DNA of 64,000 bases from NCBI RefSeq assembly GCF_030143245.1, contig NZ_JARJNS010000006.1, forward strand, positions 186,001 to 250,000, written 5' to 3'. Under the pieces are notes generated by a model. The model had not been told where the DNA came from, made no database searches, and worked only from the letters and a program-made list of their open reading frames with translations. This DNA comes from Rhabdaerophilum sp. SD176 (GTDB taxonomy: Bacteria > Pseudomonadota > Alphaproteobacteria > Rhizobiales > Beijerinckiaceae). Positions 1-9,303 of this stretch are shown piece by piece (the stretch's first letter is position 1; every line of letters begins with the position of its first letter). Made by a program: the position numbers and the translations under genes.

Positions 1-1220
1 GGATCGATGCGCGCCGCCGGCGCGGCGAGGCCCTGCCGCCGCTGGCGGGGATGCCCTTCGCCGTGAAGAACCTGTTCGACATTGCCGGGCTGCCAACCCG
101 AGCCGGATCGAAGATCAACCGCGACCGGCCATCGAGCGAAAGCGATGCCACCGCCATCTCCCGGCTGGAAGCGGCAGGCGCCATCCTCATCGGCGGTGTG
201 AACATGGGCGAATATGCCTATGATTTCACTGGGCGAAATGCCCACGATGGTCACTCCAGGAACCCGCATGATCCCGAACGGATGACAGGCGGCTCGTCCG
301 GTGGATCGGGCGGCTGTGTCGCGGCAGGTATGGTTCCCGTTGCGCTCGGCTCCGACACGAATGGCTCCATCCGGGTGCCTGCTTCGCTCTGCGGCCTGTT
401 CGGCCTGAAGCCGACCTATGGCGCCCTTTCCCGCGGCGGGAGTTTCCCCTTCGTCACCAGCCTGGACCATGTCGGGCCGCTGGCGCGCAGTGTCGAGGAT
501 CTCGCGCGGGTCCATGATGCGATGCGCGGCCGCGACCCGCGTGACCCTGCCTGCTGGGGCGGCCCGGTGGAGCCGCTTGCACCGCAGATCGAGACCGGCA
601 TTGGCGGCCTCCGCATCGCCCGCGCGGGAGGCTATTTCACGCGGCTGGCTTCACCGCAGGCCCTTGAAGCCGTTGAGACGGTTGCCGGCGCGCTCGGGGC
701 CTTCCAGGTGGCGGAAATTCCGGAGGCCGAGCGCGCGCGCGCCGCCGCATTCGTGATGACGATGACCGAAGGCGCTGCCCTGCACCAGGAGCGGTTGCGG
801 CAGCGGATCGCCGATTTCGACCCGGAAGTCCGCGACCGGCTGCTCGCAGGGGCGATGCTGCCCGGTGCCTGGTATCACCGCGCGCAGGTGTTCCGAGCCT
901 GGTACAAGGAGGCGGTAGCCGAGCTCTTCCGGCAGGTCGATGTGCTGATCGCGCCGGCCACGCCGGTTTCCGCGCCGCTTGTCGACCAGCGGGTCTTCAC
1001 CGTCGATGGGCAGGACCTGCCCGTCCGGGCCAATCTCGGCATCTTCACGCAGCCGATCTCCTTTATCGGGCTCCCGGTTGCGGCGGTTCCGGTCTGGCCA
1101 GCGGAAGGCATGCCAATCGGCGTGCAGGTGATTGCAGCAGCAGGGCGGGATGACGTGGTGCTCCGCGTCGCGCGCCATCTCGAGCGTGCGGGCGTTTGTA
1201 CGTCCCGCGTGGCGGGTTGA
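1..1220 (+). CDS. AtzE/HpxY-family amidase, 5' end missing
   Basis: Amidase-signature hydrolase that cleaves a C-N amide bond. The reading frame is already open at base 3 and runs through without a start, so the N-terminus lies outside the window. The catalytic triad is visible: the Lys in PFAVKN near base 66, the cis-Ser in the GGSSGGSGG loop near base 295, and the nucleophile Ser in TNGSIRVPASL near base 365. The stretch from VKNLFDIAG to FGLKPTYG resembles AtzE (biuret amidohydrolase) and HpxY rather than GatA. Such enzymes usually sit beside a small DUF4089 protein (AtzG/HpxX), which would lie upstream. An HpxW-like protein lies 59 kb away in this window. Family assignment is firm; the substrate is inferred. 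Confidence 0.85.
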   Translation, partial: IDARRRRGEALPPLAGMPFAVKNLFDIAGLPTRAGSKINRDRPSSESDATAISRLEAAGAILIGGVNMGEYAYDFTGRNAHDGHSRNPHDPERMTGGSSGGSGGCVAAGMVPVALGSDTNGSIRVPASLCGLFGLKPTYGALSRGGSFPFVTSLDHVGPLARSVEDLARVHDAMRGRDPRDPACWGGPVEPLAPQIETGIGGLRIARAGGYFTRLASPQALEAVETVAGALGAFQVAEIPEAERARAAAFVMTMTEGAALHQERLRQRIADFDPEVRDRLLAGAMLPGAWYHRAQVFRAWYKEAVAELFRQVDVLIAPATPVSAPLVDQRVFTVDGQDLPVRANLGIFTQPISFIGLPVAAVPVWPAEGMPIGVQVIAAAGRDDVVLRVARHLERAGVCTSRVAG

Positions 1221-1380
1221 TGCACCCAAGTTGTGGGCGCGGCGCGGCACTCTCTGGTGCCCTGCCCGGTTTCCGCAACGCAGCCATTGGAAAAGACCCC
1301 TGCCATGAAGGAACGAGACCTGCTAAGGGGACCATCCTGGCGCCGAGCCGGTTGCGCGATTCACGCGCCGCGAACCAAGA

Positions 1381-3120
1381 ATGCCCTCCCGAATGTCCGT
1401 TTCCTCCATCCTGCCCTCCGCGCTGCATCCGTTTCTGGCTGCGTCCCTCGCACGGAAGGGCTATGACAGCCTGACCCCCGTACAATCTGCCGTTGCCGAT
1501 CCGGCTTTGGCCCATCGTGATCTGCTCGTTTCGTCGCGGACCGGATCCGGCAAGACGGTCGCCTACGGGCTCGGCATCGCGCCGGCCCTGCTGAAGGACG
1601 CTCTCCCCCCGGCCGGCAAGCCGCTGGCGCTTGTCATTGCGCCGACGCGCGAACTTGCCCTGCAGGTGCAGCGCGAACTTCGCTGGCTCTACGAGGATGC
1701 GGGCGCGATCATCACGTCCTGTGTCGGCGGCATGGATTCCCGGGCGGAGCGCAAGCATCTCGAACGCGGCGTGCATATCGTCGTCGGCACGCCCGGGCGG
1801 CTGGTCGACCATCTGACCCGCGGCGCGCTTGATCTCGGTGTCCTTGCCGCCATCGTTCTCGACGAGGCCGACGAGATGCTCGATCTCGGCTTCCGCGAGG
1901 ATCTCGAAACAATCCTGGCCGCAACGCCGGAGAGGCGGCGGACATTGCTGTTCTCGGCGACCCTGCCGAAGGGCATCGTCGCGCTCGCCACACGCTTCCA
2001 GCGCGATGCCGCGCGGATCGAGGTGGCCAGCGACGTATCCGGCCATGCCGATATCGAGCATCGCGCGGCCATGGTCCGGCCGCATGCGGTCGAGCATGGC
2101 GTCGTGAACCTGCTGCGCCAGAGCGACTCGCCGGCTACCCTTGTCTTCTGCAACACCCGCGAGGCCGTGCGGCATCTCCACGCGACGCTCACCGAGCGCG
2201 GATTTGCCGCCGTCACGCTGTCGGGCGAGCTCGGCCAGAACGAGCGGAACCAGGCCCTGCAGGCCCTGCGTGATGGCCGGGCCCGCGTCTGCATCGCCAC
2301 CGATGTGGCGGCGCGCGGCATCGACCTGCCGCATCTCGGCCTCGTCATCCATGCCGACCTGCCGCATGATTCCGAAGTGCTGCAGCATCGCTCCGGCCGG
2401 ACGGGCCGGGCGGGTCGCAAGGGCGTCAGCGTCATGCTCATCCCGCCCAGCAAGCGGCGGAAGGCTGAGCGACTCTTTGCCGAAGGGGGCATCCAGCCGC
2501 GCTGGGTTGCGCTGCCGGGGGCGGACGAGATCCGCCAGCTCGACCGGGAACGCATGTTGCTCGACGAAAGCCCTTTCCAGGATCTCAGCGAGTTCGACTG
2601 GGAAATGGCTTCGACATACCTGTCGAAACGATCGCCGAAGGAAATTGCCGCCGCCCTCGCCCGTGTCTTCCGCCAGCGCCTGCCCGAACCGGAGGAGATA
2701 GACCCCCTCCCTGTCGAGGAGCCGCGCGCCATCGGCAAGAGCAAGCCGGGGCCAGGCCCGACCGGGCCGATGGCCGGCCGCTGGTTCGAACTGTCGATCG
2801 GACGGGCGAACAAGGCCGAGCCAAAGGGCATCCTCAAGATGCTGACACGGCGGGGCAATCTCGAACGGCACATGATCGGCGCGATCCGCATCCATGACCG
2901 GACGACCGAAGTCGAGATCAGCGCCGAGGCAGCCGAGAAATTCGAGCGGCGCATGGCGAATGGCAAGCCTGACGAGGTGGCCATCCGCCCGCTTGCCGAA
3001 CCGGCGCCGCGCCAGAAGCGCAGGCCACCGCCCCGCGACCGGGCGCCTGAGCCTGCCCGCGCCAAACCTGACCGCAAACCGGATCGCAAGCCGCATCGCA
3101 AGGGGAAGCGCCAGGGGTGA
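1381..3120 (+). CDS. DEAD-box ATP-dependent RNA helicase (DeaD/DbpA type)
   Basis: 579-residue RNA helicase that unwinds structured RNA using ATP, probably in ribosome assembly or mRNA decay. Both RecA lobes are present: Q motif (LTPVQSA), Walker A TGSGKT, DEAD box (VLDEADEML), SAT (FSATLP), and the lobe-2 motifs TDVAARGID and HRSGRTGRAG. A DbpA-like RNA-binding domain follows at about residues 460-535. The tail is strongly basic and Arg/Lys/Pro-rich, typical of cold-adapted DeaD proteins. An in-frame ATG at 1393 is an equally good start because neither ATG has a convincing Shine-Dalgarno. It stands alone, in the same direction as the Hsp70 gene that follows. Confidence 0.92.
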   Translation: MPSRMSVSSILPSALHPFLAASLARKGYDSLTPVQSAVADPALAHRDLLVSSRTGSGKTVAYGLGIAPALLKDALPPAGKPLALVIAPTRELALQVQRELRWLYEDAGAIITSCVGGMDSRAERKHLERGVHIVVGTPGRLVDHLTRGALDLGVLAAIVLDEADEMLDLGFREDLETILAATPERRRTLLFSATLPKGIVALATRFQRDAARIEVASDVSGHADIEHRAAMVRPHAVEHGVVNLLRQSDSPATLVFCNTREAVRHLHATLTERGFAAVTLSGELGQNERNQALQALRDGRARVCIATDVAARGIDLPHLGLVIHADLPHDSEVLQHRSGRTGRAGRKGVSVMLIPPSKRRKAERLFAEGGIQPRWVALPGADEIRQLDRERMLLDESPFQDLSEFDWEMASTYLSKRSPKEIAAALARVFRQRLPEPEEIDPLPVEEPRAIGKSKPGPGPTGPMAGRWFELSIGRANKAEPKGILKMLTRRGNLERHMIGAIRIHDRTTEVEISAEAAEKFERRMANGKPDEVAIRPLAEPAPRQKRRPPPRDRAPEPARAKPDRKPDRKPHRKGKRQG

Positions 3121-3201
3121 AGCCGGGCCGGCTTCCTCTTGTCAGACGGGCTCCGGGCCGATAGACAGCGCCTCCAACCTCAGAAACAAACCGGAAATCC
3201 C

Positions 3202-4515
3202 ATGCCGAGCGACAAGCCCGCCGTCTCGATCGGCATCGATTTCGGCACGTCCAACACCGTCGTGGCTCTCGCCGGAGCGGACCATTCCGTCCGCACCTTG
3301 CGCTTCCATCATGACGGTAAGGATCACGATGTCTATGCCTCGGCCCTTTGCTTCTGGCAGGACAGGCCGGGCAGCAGCGTGCCGGCAAAGATCGAGGGTG
3401 GCCCCTGGGCACTGGAACAGATGCGCGAAAGCCTCACGGCGCTTCGCTTCATCCAGTCCTTCAAGACCTTCGCCGCCAGCCGCACCTTCCAGCACACGAC
3501 CATCTTCCGCCAGCGCTACCGGTTCGAGGATTTGCTGGCGACGTTCCTTCGGACGCTTGCCCGGCATGCCGGGCCCGATCTCGATCTTGGCGCGGCGCGA
3601 GTCCAGATCGGCCGCCCCGTGCGGTTCGCGGGCAGCCATGCCGATGACGGGCTGGCGATGCAGCGCTATGGCGAGGCGTTCGGCCGCCTCGGTGCAACAT
3701 CGCCGCGCTATATCTACGAGCCAGTCGGCGCGGCCTTTTCCTTCGCCCGGAGCCTCGATCGCGACGCGACCGTGCTGGTCGCGGATTTCGGGGGCGGCAC
3801 CAGCGATTTCTCGATCATGCGCTTCAGCCGCGAGGCGGGCCTGCTGCGGGCCGAGCCGCTGGGCCATGCCGGTATCGGCATTGCCGGCGACACGTTCGAT
3901 GCACGGATCGTCGACCATGTCGTCTCGCCGCGGCTGGGCAAGGGCGGGCGCTATCGCTCCTTCGGCAAGATCCTACCCATCCCGGTCCATTATTACGGCA
4001 CGCTGGCGCGCTGGAACGAGCTGGCCCTGATGAAGGGCAGCGCGGATCTGCGCGAGTTGCATGAGCTGGCCCGCGCGGCGCTCGAACCCGGGCCGCTGGA
4101 GGATTTCATCTCGCTTGTCGAGAATGATCTCGGTTTCGCGCTGTATCGGGCTGTTTCTGCTGCCAAGGTCGGCCTTTCGCGCGAGGAAGCGGTCGAGTTC
4201 CACTTTGCCGATGGAGATCTCGAACTCGCCTCAACGATCCACCGGGCGGATTTCGAGCAATGGATCGCCGAGGATCTCGGCAAGCTGGACCGGACCGTCG
4301 ATCAGGTGATGGCCGAAGCCGGGCTCGCGCCGGAGGCGATCGAGCGGGTCTTCCTGACAGGCGGCACGTCCTTTGTGCCGGCTGTGCAGCAGCTTTTCGC
4401 GCGGCGGTTCGGCGAGGCCAAGCTGACAGCGGCTGACCAGTTCGAATCCATCGCGCAGGGGCTGGCCCTGATCGGCCATGCCGATAATCCGGATCAATGG
4501 GCCATGGCGGCCTGA
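3202..4515 (+). CDS. Hsp70-family protein, YegD-like
   Basis: 437-residue member of the Hsp70/actin ATPase superfamily. The N-terminal phosphate-1 loop IGIDFGTSNTVVAL and the phosphate-2 segment DFGGGTSDFS (about residue 195) are present, followed near the C-terminus by FLTGGTSFVP, the adenosine motif. The protein stops after the nucleotide-binding domain and has no classical peptide-binding domain, as in E. coli YegD. The ATG at 3202 is chosen because the conserved ATPase core begins seven residues later; an upstream TTG would add an unconserved extension. The client and cellular role of this subfamily are unknown. Confidence 0.85.
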   Translation: MPSDKPAVSIGIDFGTSNTVVALAGADHSVRTLRFHHDGKDHDVYASALCFWQDRPGSSVPAKIEGGPWALEQMRESLTALRFIQSFKTFAASRTFQHTTIFRQRYRFEDLLATFLRTLARHAGPDLDLGAARVQIGRPVRFAGSHADDGLAMQRYGEAFGRLGATSPRYIYEPVGAAFSFARSLDRDATVLVADFGGGTSDFSIMRFSREAGLLRAEPLGHAGIGIAGDTFDARIVDHVVSPRLGKGGRYRSFGKILPIPVHYYGTLARWNELALMKGSADLRELHELARAALEPGPLEDFISLVENDLGFALYRAVSAAKVGLSREEAVEFHFADGDLELASTIHRADFEQWIAEDLGKLDRTVDQVMAEAGLAPEAIERVFLTGGTSFVPAVQQLFARRFGEAKLTAADQFESIAQGLALIGHADNPDQWAMAA

Positions 4516-4565
4516 ACGGCGCCTCGCGACACTCTGTCACTTGGCAAATCCGGCGCCTTCTGTAA

Positions 4566-4583
4566 TTTCAGAAATATCTGAAA
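4566..4583. promoter_or_regulatory. Palindromic operator candidate upstream of gbsR-cydAB
   Basis: TTTCAGA-aata-TCTGAAA is a perfect inverted repeat with 7-bp arms and a 4-bp spacer. A second overlapping palindrome, ATTTC-a-GAAAT, occupies 4565-4575. It ends 16 bases before the GbsR-family start codon. The position suggests autoregulation of the regulator and control of the oxidase genes behind it. Seen directly; the binding protein is inferred. Confidence 0.5.
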
Positions 4584-4599
4584 ATCCAGGATTGCGTCG

Positions 4600-5181
4600 A
4601 TGTCCGTGCCCCCTGTCTGCGAAGCTTTTGTCCTTCACTTCGGTGAAATGGGAAGTCGTTGGGGCATCAACCGGACGGTCGGGCAGATCTATGCCGTACT
4701 TTTCATCGCAGAGCGACCGCTCTGCGCCGACGACATCGTTGAACGGCTCGGCATCTCGCGGTCCAATGTCTCGATGGGCCTGAAGGAGCTTCAAAGCTGG
4801 AACCTTCTGCGTCAGCGCTCGATTTCCGGCGACCGGCGGGAATTCTTCCACACCCCGGATGACATCTATGCCATCGTGCGCACTCTGGTGGACGAGCGGA
4901 AAAAGCGGGAAATCGACCCGACCCTCTCGGTGCTGCGCGAGTTGCTGATGCGCTCGCCGGAAAGCGAGAGCGAGCGTCATGCGCAGGAGCGCATGCGCGA
5001 GATGCACGACCTCATCGAGTTGCTGACCAGCTGGTATGCCGATGTGCAGAAGCTTGAGACCGAACGCCTGATCCAGCTCCTGAGCCTCGGCTCGCGGATC
5101 GTGAAGGTCCTGGACATGAAGGACCGGCTTTTCGCCCTGCCGGGCGGGAAGCGGAGCGCCAATCCCGACAAAGGAAACTGA
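4600..5181 (+). CDS. GbsR/MarR-family transcriptional regulator
   Basis: 193-residue winged-helix regulator of the GbsR subfamily. The HTH lies at about residues 45-85 (ADDIVERLGISRSNVSMGLKELQ), followed by the wing with GDRREFF and a helical dimerisation C-terminus. The gene ends 3 bases before the oxidase subunit I start, so it is very likely cotranscribed with cydAB. A palindrome sits 16 bases upstream of the start. GbsR proteins often sense osmolytes, but here the neighbours point to control of respiration; the effector is unknown. Confidence 0.88.
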   Translation: MSVPPVCEAFVLHFGEMGSRWGINRTVGQIYAVLFIAERPLCADDIVERLGISRSNVSMGLKELQSWNLLRQRSISGDRREFFHTPDDIYAIVRTLVDERKKREIDPTLSVLRELLMRSPESESERHAQERMREMHDLIELLTSWYADVQKLETERLIQLLSLGSRIVKVLDMKDRLFALPGGKRSANPDKGN

Positions 5182-5184
5182 CCG

Positions 5185-6531
5185 ATGGATCCGATCCTCC
5201 TCGCCCGCATCCAGTTCGGCGCGAATATCTCGTTCCACATCCTTTTCCCGACGATCACGATCGCGCTGGGCTGGGTGCTGTTGTTCTTCAAGTTGCGCTT
5301 CAATGCCACGGGCAACGAAGCTTGGATGAATGCGTATCGCTTCTGGGTGAAGGTGTTTGCGCTGTCCTTCGCGCTGGGCGTCGTCTCGGGAATCACGATG
5401 AGCTTCCAGTTCGGCACCAACTGGCCGGGCTTCATGGAGCGCGTCGGCAATATTGCCGGCCCGCTACTGGCCTATGAGGTGCTGACGGCCTTCTTCCTCG
5501 AGGCGACCTTCCTCGGCATCATGCTTTTCGGCTTCCGCCGTGTACCCGGCTGGGCGCATACCCTGGCGACTTTCCTCGTCGCCTTCGGCACCACCATGTC
5601 GGCCTTCTGGATCCTTGTCCTCAATTCCTGGATGCATACGCCGGCCGGGTTCGAGATGCGCGAGGGTGTGGCCCATGCGACGGACTGGATGGCGATCATT
5701 TTCAACCCCTCCATGCCGTACCGTCTGGGCCATATGCTGCTCGCCTCGGGCCTGACCTGTGCTTTCCTGATCGCGGGTCTCTCGGCCTGGCGCTGGCTGC
5801 GGCAGGATCGCGGCGAAGATGTGCGCCTTGCCCTGCGTGCCGGGGTCTTTCTGGCGGCCGCGCTGATCCCGGTGCAGATCCTCGTGGGTGACCTGCATGG
5901 CCTCAACACGCTCGAGCATCAGCCCGCCAAGGTGGCGGCGATGGAAGGCAACTGGGAGACGCGTGGTAACGTGCCTCTTGTGCTCTTCGCCATCCCGAAC
6001 GAGCGCGAGCGCCGGAATGACTACGCGATCGAAGTTCCGAACGGGGCGAGCCTGATCCTGAAGCACAAGGCCGATGGCGTCGTGCCGGGGCTCAACGACC
6101 ATATCGGCAAGCACCCGCCGGTTGCGCCGGTGTTCTATGCCTTCCGCATCATGGTCGGGATGGGTATGGCCATGCTCGCGCTGAGCTGGCTCGGAGCATT
6201 CCTGCTCTGGCGGAAGGGCGAAATCCCGAAGTTGATCGCCTGGGGCTTCGTCGCGATGACCTTCTCTGGCTGGGTGGCGACTTTGGCCGGCTGGTATGTG
6301 ACCGAGATCGGCCGCCAGCCCTGGCTGGTGACCGGCGTCTTGACGACGGCGCAGGCGGCCTCGGCCGTGCCCGCAGGCATGATCGGAACGACGCTCGCGC
6401 TCTATCTCGCCATCTATGCCTTGCTGATGGCGGCCTATATCTCGGTGCTGTTCCACCTCGCCCGGAAAGCGAGTGGTGCGGGCTCTTCACCCCCGCAGGC
6501 CTATGCGCCGCGCCTCCAGCCTGCGGAGTGA
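5185..6531 (+). CDS. cydA: Cytochrome bd-type ubiquinol oxidase subunit I (CioA-like)
   Basis: 448-residue integral membrane subunit that oxidises ubiquinol and reduces oxygen to water at the cytoplasmic membrane. The haem-ligand His lies in the first helix (SFHILFPTI, His18), with RLGHMLLASG further on and the conserved GRQPW quinol-site motif near residue 375. The Q loop is short, as in the cyanide-insensitive CIO branch, and the MEGNWETRG block is typical of that branch. Translation is tightly coupled to gbsR upstream and cydB follows after 6 bases. No CydX-like small subunit is present. Confidence 0.93.
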   Translation: MDPILLARIQFGANISFHILFPTITIALGWVLLFFKLRFNATGNEAWMNAYRFWVKVFALSFALGVVSGITMSFQFGTNWPGFMERVGNIAGPLLAYEVLTAFFLEATFLGIMLFGFRRVPGWAHTLATFLVAFGTTMSAFWILVLNSWMHTPAGFEMREGVAHATDWMAIIFNPSMPYRLGHMLLASGLTCAFLIAGLSAWRWLRQDRGEDVRLALRAGVFLAAALIPVQILVGDLHGLNTLEHQPAKVAAMEGNWETRGNVPLVLFAIPNERERRNDYAIEVPNGASLILKHKADGVVPGLNDHIGKHPPVAPVFYAFRIMVGMGMAMLALSWLGAFLLWRKGEIPKLIAWGFVAMTFSGWVATLAGWYVTEIGRQPWLVTGVLTTAQAASAVPAGMIGTTLALYLAIYALLMAAYISVLFHLARKASGAGSSPPQAYAPRLQPAE

Positions 6532-6537
6532 CCGGAG

Positions 6538-7539
6538 ATGGACCTGATCTCGAACAACCTGCCCATCGTGTTTGCCGGCCTGATGGCCATCTCGATCCTC
6601 GCCTATGTCATCCTCGACGGCTACGATCTCGGCATCGGGTTGCTGATGGCCCGGGGCGACCGGAGCGAGCGCGACCGGATGATCGCGACGATCGGTCCGT
6701 TCTGGGATGCGAACGAAACCTGGCTCGTGCTGGGCATCGGCCTGCTGCTTGTTGCCTTCCCCGCTGCACATGGGATGATCCTGACGGAACTTTACCTGCC
6801 CGTCGCGCTGATGCTGCTGGGCCTGACGCTGCGAGGCGTGGCCTTCGAGTTCCGCGTCAAGGCGCAGGTGCGGTTCCAGAATGCGTGGGATCGGGCCTTT
6901 ATCGGCGGGTCGCTGCTGGCCGCACTGACGCAGGGCTATATGCTCGGGCGTTACATCATGGGATTCCAGAACGGGCTCTGGCAGGAGGCCTTCGCGCTCG
7001 CAGCCGGTTTCGGGCTCGCAGCGGCCTATACGTTTGTGGGCTCGACCTGGCTGATCGCCAAGACCGAGGGCGAATTGCAGGCGCGGGCCGTGGGCTGGGC
7101 GCGGGCGAGCCTGCTGCTGACGCTGATCGGGATGATTGCCGTGTCGCTTGCAACGCCACTGGTTTCCCCGCGCATTTTCGATCGCTGGTTCAGCTTCCCG
7201 AACATTATCGGCCTCGCCTCGATTCCGTTGATGACCGGCGCCCTGTTCCTCTCGCTGTGGATTTTCCTGCGCCGCATGCCGCGCGCGGATCACAGCCTTG
7301 ACCTTGTGCCCTTCCTGGGGGCAATGGCGCTGTTCACGCTTGGCTTTCTCGGCCTCGCCTATTCCTTCTACCCCTATATCGTGCCGGAAAAGCTGACGAT
7401 CCGCGCCGCTGCGAGCGCCACGGAGAGCCTCTGGATCATCCTGCTCGGCGCCGTTTTCGTGCTGCCCTTTATCGCCGGCTACACGGCATTCAGCTATTAT
7501 GTGTTCCGGGGCAAGGCGCGCGAATTGCGCTACGACTGA
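6538..7539 (+). CDS. cydB: Cytochrome bd-type ubiquinol oxidase subunit II (CioB-like)
   Basis: 333-residue, multi-helix membrane partner of subunit I. Hallmarks are the first-helix DGYDLGIG and the segment FWDANETWLVLGIGLLLVAFP. Its length fits the CydB/CioB family (about 335-380). A GGAG sequence just before the ATG serves as the ribosome binding site. Together with the upstream genes it forms a gbsR-cydA-cydB operon giving a high-affinity or cyanide-tolerant terminal oxidase. The gene ends 18 bases from the convergent photolyase gene. Confidence 0.92.
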   Translation: MDLISNNLPIVFAGLMAISILAYVILDGYDLGIGLLMARGDRSERDRMIATIGPFWDANETWLVLGIGLLLVAFPAAHGMILTELYLPVALMLLGLTLRGVAFEFRVKAQVRFQNAWDRAFIGGSLLAALTQGYMLGRYIMGFQNGLWQEAFALAAGFGLAAAYTFVGSTWLIAKTEGELQARAVGWARASLLLTLIGMIAVSLATPLVSPRIFDRWFSFPNIIGLASIPLMTGALFLSLWIFLRRMPRADHSLDLVPFLGAMALFTLGFLGLAYSFYPYIVPEKLTIRAAASATESLWIILLGAVFVLPFIAGYTAFSYYVFRGKARELRYD

Positions 7540-7557
7540 CCGCTCGGCGGCCGACGC

Positions 7558-9126
7558 TCAGATATCGAGGTCAAGCTGGTCGGGGGGCAGTTCCGGCATC
7601 TCACTGCGGGCGCGGGTCGTGTTCTCCATAGCCCGGGCATCTGAGGGATGCCGCTTCCGGCTGCCGTGGCGCTGATAAACGCGCCGGGCTTCCCCGCCAT
7701 ATCCATCCATGCGGCGCAAGACGCCAAGCCGGGCGCGGGCCTCGCGTGCGGCAACCTCGTGGTCGACGATGCGGAGCGGATAATCCTGCCCGATCCGGCA
7801 CCGGCTGGCTGCCTGCTCCGCCGCATCCATCCGCCACGGTTCCTGCAGGAGGGCCAGCGGTACCTCGGCGAGTTCGGGCACCCATTTCCGGGTGAAGACA
7901 CCGTCGGGATCCTGATCGAGGCCCTGCTTGACGGGGTTGTAGATCCGCGGCGTGTTGATGCCTGTATGGCCAGATTGCATCTGGACCTGCGGCCAGTGGA
8001 TGCCAGGCTCGTAATCCGTGAAGGAGCGTGCCAGATGGTGCCCTGTCTCGGACCAGTCGAGCGCGAGATGATAGCTCGCGAAGGCCTGCACCATCGCGCG
8101 CATGCGGAAATTCAACCAGCCCGTCGCCGCCAGCGCGCGCATGCAGGCATCGAGGAAGGGAAAGCCGGTCCGCCCCTCGTCCCAGGCCAGAAGATGGGGG
8201 TGATCCGGCGGAGTCGGCTGGCGATTCGCTTCGTGCAGCCGGTGCTGGGACCGGAATTCCAGCGAAGGCTCGCTTTCGAGCTTCTGGATGAAATGGCAGT
8301 GCCAATGCAGCCGCGCGATCAGGGAATCGACCGAACGCAGTTCGATGGGGCGCATTTCCGGCGGCATCCCGTTCAGGACCGACCGCTCGCGCAAAGCCCG
8401 CTGGAGGGTTTCGCGCAACGAGATCGACCCCGTTGCGAGATGCACCGACAGGCGCGAGCAGCTCCGTTCGCCGGCCAGCGGGCTCGACATCTCGCTGGTA
8501 TAGCGCCGGCCGCGCCCCGCAAAGAAGCTGTCCAGCAGGATCAGGGCCGCCTTCCTTCCCCCGGGCTGACGGCCGGGGCACGGATCCTCCGCCAGCCCCA
8601 GCTCGGTCGCTTCCGGCACAGGACCGGGCTCGATCCCCTCGACCGGCGGCAACTGGCGGGGCGGAGCCAAGCAAGGGCGCCGCATGAAGTCCTCGAAGGC
8701 CCGGGACCATTGATCGCGGGACTTCAGCCGGCGGACAACGCCAAATTGTGGCAACTCTGTCCACGGAATTCCGGCTTCGCGGCAGAAGGCCCCGACGGCC
8801 CTGTCGCGGGCATAGGTCCAGCTGTTGCCGGTTTCCTCATGCGACCAGAGATGCGCGATCCCATGGCGGGCATGGAGGCGACGGAACAGCTTGACCGCCT
8901 CGCCCTGGCGGATCACCAGCGGCTGCCCGAGCCGAGCCAGCGCAGCGCGCAGATCGACCAGCCCGTCGCGGAAGACCTCCCATTGCCGGCCAGATGTATC
9001 CCGCAGGGCCCAATAGCCCGGCTCGGCGACATAAATCGGCAGCACCGGTCCGTTCTGCGCGGCCGCGACCAATGGCGCGTGATCGACGATCCGAAGATCG
9101 CGCTTGAACCAGACGACTTGGAGCAT
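7558..9126 (-). CDS. Deoxyribodipyrimidine photolyase / cryptochrome-family protein
   Basis: 522-residue flavoprotein predicted to split UV-induced pyrimidine dimers using light. The N-terminal Rossmann antenna domain begins VVWFKRDLRIVDH, just after the chosen ATG at 9126. The C-terminal FAD-binding domain holds TGFPFLDACMRAL, GWLNFRMRAM and the NTPRIYNP segment. An ATG five codons upstream is possible but adds nothing conserved. The block around WPQVQMQSGHTGINTPRIYNPVKQ differs from canonical PhrB, so it may belong to a cryptochrome-like branch. It is a single gene converging on cydB. Confidence 0.85.
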   Translation of the reverse strand: MLQVVWFKRDLRIVDHAPLVAAAQNGPVLPIYVAEPGYWALRDTSGRQWEVFRDGLVDLRAALARLGQPLVIRQGEAVKLFRRLHARHGIAHLWSHEETGNSWTYARDRAVGAFCREAGIPWTELPQFGVVRRLKSRDQWSRAFEDFMRRPCLAPPRQLPPVEGIEPGPVPEATELGLAEDPCPGRQPGGRKAALILLDSFFAGRGRRYTSEMSSPLAGERSCSRLSVHLATGSISLRETLQRALRERSVLNGMPPEMRPIELRSVDSLIARLHWHCHFIQKLESEPSLEFRSQHRLHEANRQPTPPDHPHLLAWDEGRTGFPFLDACMRALAATGWLNFRMRAMVQAFASYHLALDWSETGHHLARSFTDYEPGIHWPQVQMQSGHTGINTPRIYNPVKQGLDQDPDGVFTRKWVPELAEVPLALLQEPWRMDAAEQAASRCRIGQDYPLRIVDHEVAAREARARLGVLRRMDGYGGEARRVYQRHGSRKRHPSDARAMENTTRARSEMPELPPDQLDLDI

Positions 9127-9303
9127 GCCGGACCCCCGCACCCGGAAACCTTGCCAGCGGGGCGCCCACTGCCACCCCGGGGCGAAGGTTGTGGCATGGT
9201 CGATCCGGGCGCGGGCATGCGACGGCTTGTCTCACCTCGCTCGCCTTCCGCCTGCGCGGACCGGGCGGGTGCCAGAGAAATCATGCCAGACGGCGGGCAA
9301 CTG

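Noticed and set aside
1063-3096. Long open frame opposite the DEAD-box helicase
   Set aside because: It has no recognisable domains, is low in conserved motifs and mirrors a real gene. High GC content makes such frames common.
7540-7557. CydX-like small oxidase subunit
   Set aside because: The gap after cydB has only 18 bases, so no third subunit gene can fit there; CIO-type oxidases often lack it.
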